Virus record (IMG/VR): IMGVR_UViG_3300003631_000006
Coordinates: 1 to 39,679 of that record
Reading direction: 5' to 3' (one strand)
Source: a virus
Length of the DNA stretch: 39,679 nucleotides
A model generated the notes under the pieces. It saw only the letters and a program-made list of their open reading frames with translations, made no database searches and had not been told where the DNA came from. Both the position numbers and the translations under genes were made by a program. Shown piece by piece: positions 38,236-39,679 of this stretch (position 1 is its first letter; every line of letters starts with the position of its first letter).

Positions 38236-39679
38236 ATGGCGACAGTAAACACACAGAATTGGGGGTACGAAAAACCTGTTAAGGGCGACAGCCAAGCCAC
38301 AGCGCCGAACGGGGCGAAGGTTCAACCAGTTATCTTAGACGGGTCAATTAGTGAGGGAAGTACGGGGAACGGCAACATCGGCTATGACACGGCACGGATT
38401 GATACGACAGATGTTAATACGAAGTTGCAGAGTATTGTGTTCACTGAGCCAGACGGTTCTACGACCAAAAGTTATGAAGTAGAGAATCCTAAGGATTTAG
38501 GCAGTACGAATGAAGTTGTGGTCTGGATTTACGATTCAAGTTGGGCGACAGATGACACGGTAGCCTTTAATTTTTACAGTGGTGGCGGTGACGGCACAGA
38601 CTACAGTTACAGTGCCGACCCTAATTATACTCAGGATACAGGAGCGAATCCTTGGGGGCAGACAGGAATCAACGCTGTGATGGTACAAAATCTTCAGGAC
38701 GACCCACTTACCGCCACCGACAGTAGTCCGAATGGTAATGATGGTACCGTGAACGGCGCAATAGCTACGACTGGAGAGTTTGACGGAGCAGGAAGTTTTG
38801 ACGGAACAGATGACTATATCGAAAACCCTGTTCTCTCTACTTTTGACAGATCCGCAGATTTTACAGTTGTAGCTTTTGCTAAATCCGATTCAAACAGCAC
38901 GTCACAACAGCTTTCATATCAAGTTGATTCAAACGGGAACAGATTCGCTATCAGCTTCAATTCCAACGGAAATGATGAGGTCGCTACTAACATGGTAGAT
39001 TCTGGTTTTAACGGGCCTGTTACCAACATAGAGTTAAGCGGCACAGTTACAGACGTTCACCAGTATATTGTTACGTACGATACGTCAGCAGATGATATAG
39101 AACTCTATGTGGATTTAACACAGGCGACAGGAACTAGGTCTGGGAACAACTCAGAGCCAAGCGAGTCCCCTATATATCATATCGGAAACTTTAACGGAGG
39201 AGGCCAAACAAACATAAATAACTTTGATGGCTGGATTGACGCTTACAGAGTCTATAATGATTTAAAAAGTTCCAATTGGCGTCAAGCTGATTTTGATGCT
39301 TCTCCGAAGGGCGGGCAAATCTTCTTCAACGCAAATCAAGGAGCCGTCACACAGGTCACAGCAACAGGCCAAAACGTAGACGCCACAGCAACCACACAAC
39401 AAGGAACACTGACCGGCACCACAACCATAACAGGTCAAAACACGACAGCAACAGCCACCACACAAACAGCCAATCTGATCATAACACTGTTCGCAGAAAC
39501 CACTTCAGAACAAACAATAGACATACAAGACGCATCCGACGTAGTATTCGGAGACAGCGGAAGCAAAATGTATGTATCAGTAAACAACCCTGATAAATCT
39601 ACCAGCGAAATAATACAATACGACCTGTCAACACCTTACGACCTTTCCACGGCCTCTGAAACTGCAACATTGACCTCCA
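38236..39679 (+). CDS. Tail tip/hub-adhesin fusion, N-terminal part (continues at position 1)
   Basis: ATG 38236 opens an uninterrupted frame of 481 codons that runs off the window and continues at position 100 of the circle. Residues about 1-150 (TARIDTTDVNTKLQSIVF ... NEVVVWIYDSSWATDDT) look like a DUF2341-type domain. Residues about 155-360 are a LamG/concanavalin-like domain, with LTATDSSPNGNDGTVNGA, FDGAGSFDGTDDYIENP and FDGWIDAYRVYNDL, the signature phrases of sugar-binding LamG domains in archaeal and phage surface proteins. Two TGQN...TATTQ linkers and the first propeller blade follow. It probably binds host surface glycans. Confidence 0.75.
   Translation, partial: MATVNTQNWGYEKPVKGDSQATAPNGAKVQPVILDGSISEGSTGNGNIGYDTARIDTTDVNTKLQSIVFTEPDGSTTKSYEVENPKDLGSTNEVVVWIYDSSWATDDTVAFNFYSGGGDGTDYSYSADPNYTQDTGANPWGQTGINAVMVQNLQDDPLTATDSSPNGNDGTVNGAIATTGEFDGAGSFDGTDDYIENPVLSTFDRSADFTVVAFAKSDSNSTSQQLSYQVDSNGNRFAISFNSNGNDEVATNMVDSGFNGPVTNIELSGTVTDVHQYIVTYDTSADDIELYVDLTQATGTRSGNNSEPSESPIYHIGNFNGGGQTNINNFDGWIDAYRVYNDLKSSNWRQADFDASPKGGQIFFNANQGAVTQVTATGQNVDATATTQQGTLTGTTTITGQNTTATATTQTANLIITLFAETTSEQTIDIQDASDVVFGDSGSKMYVSVNNPDKSTSEIIQYDLSTPYDLSTASETATLTS
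39369..39479 (+). repeat. TGQNxxATATTQ linker repeats (two copies; a third at about 678-720)
   Basis: TGQNVDATATTQQGTL and TGQNTTATATTQTANL precede the propeller-like blades, and TGQNTDATATTQAGAL follows them after the join. The copies bracket the blade domain like inter-domain beta linkers. Confidence 0.65.
39581..39679. repeat. Terminal direct repeat, copy 2 (circular join)
   Basis: Identical to bases 1-99. Removing one copy gives a circle of 39,580 bp in which the tail gene is continuous. Confidence 0.9.

Overview
The window is one complete circular viral genome, linearised by assembly. Its first 99 bases repeat exactly as its last 99 bases (39581-39679), so the unit is about 39,580 bp, and one tail gene runs across the join. 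Features that point to an archaeal tailed virus (siphovirus-like, HK97-fold head) are: TATA boxes 24-30 bp before ATGs with no leader (leaderless transcripts); internal operon genes with GGAGGTG-type ribosome sites; an MCM-like helicase, an XPF/ERCC4 nuclease and an archaeal-type Holliday resolvase. The strongly acidic proteins and moderate G+C suggest a salt-adapted host, such as a haloarchaeon or nanohaloarchaeon. The host assignment is inference.

Layout. (1) 38.2 kb through the join to 3.5 kb: a giant tail tip/hub protein fused to a LamG adhesin and propeller-like repeats, split by a one-base frame change at 297-300. (2) 3.5-11.5 kb: replication and repair on the plus strand (MCM-like helicase, OB-fold-like protein, winged helix protein, T4 endonuclease V-like glycosylase, small membrane proteins, Mre11-like phosphoesterase, Cas4/RecB-like nuclease), plus a membrane coiled-coil protein paired with a lipoprotein. 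(3) 11.5-13.15 kb: a reverse-strand operon of very small overlapping genes headed by a pentapeptide-repeat protein. (4) 13.2-15.6 kb: a small structural protein, a beta-helix spike and a coiled-coil protein. (5) 15.6-17.0 kb: reverse-strand genes with two zinc microproteins and a PD-(D/E)XK nuclease. (6) 17.0-19.5 kb: Hjc-like resolvase and small, often zinc-binding, proteins. (7) 19.7-21.8 kb: a control region with operator-like palindromes, a 33-bp repeat array, an abrupt AC-rich to GT-rich strand switch, and three gene units sharing a copied promoter and leader; this is the best origin/switch candidate. (8) 21.9-24.7 kb: candidate small terminase, XPF nuclease and small proteins. (9) 24.7-38.2 kb: packaging and virion genes in standard order (terminase, portal, protease-scaffold, capsid, connector, neck, tail tube, frameshifted tail chaperone, tape measure, tail tip), interrupted by two reverse-strand inserts with their own promoters (26.3-26.7 and 28.3-28.95 kb).

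No integrase, DNA polymerase, tRNA or CRISPR array was seen. Replication probably uses the host polymerase with a virus helicase and a large set of repair/recombination nucleases. Two core-promoter families can be recognised by eye: one with TATATAGGGTT before virion genes, and one with TATA followed by TTTGATCCC before regulatory and accessory genes. About 17 small genes, extensions or remnants that long-ORF calling would miss are listed, several encoding zinc-binding microproteins.
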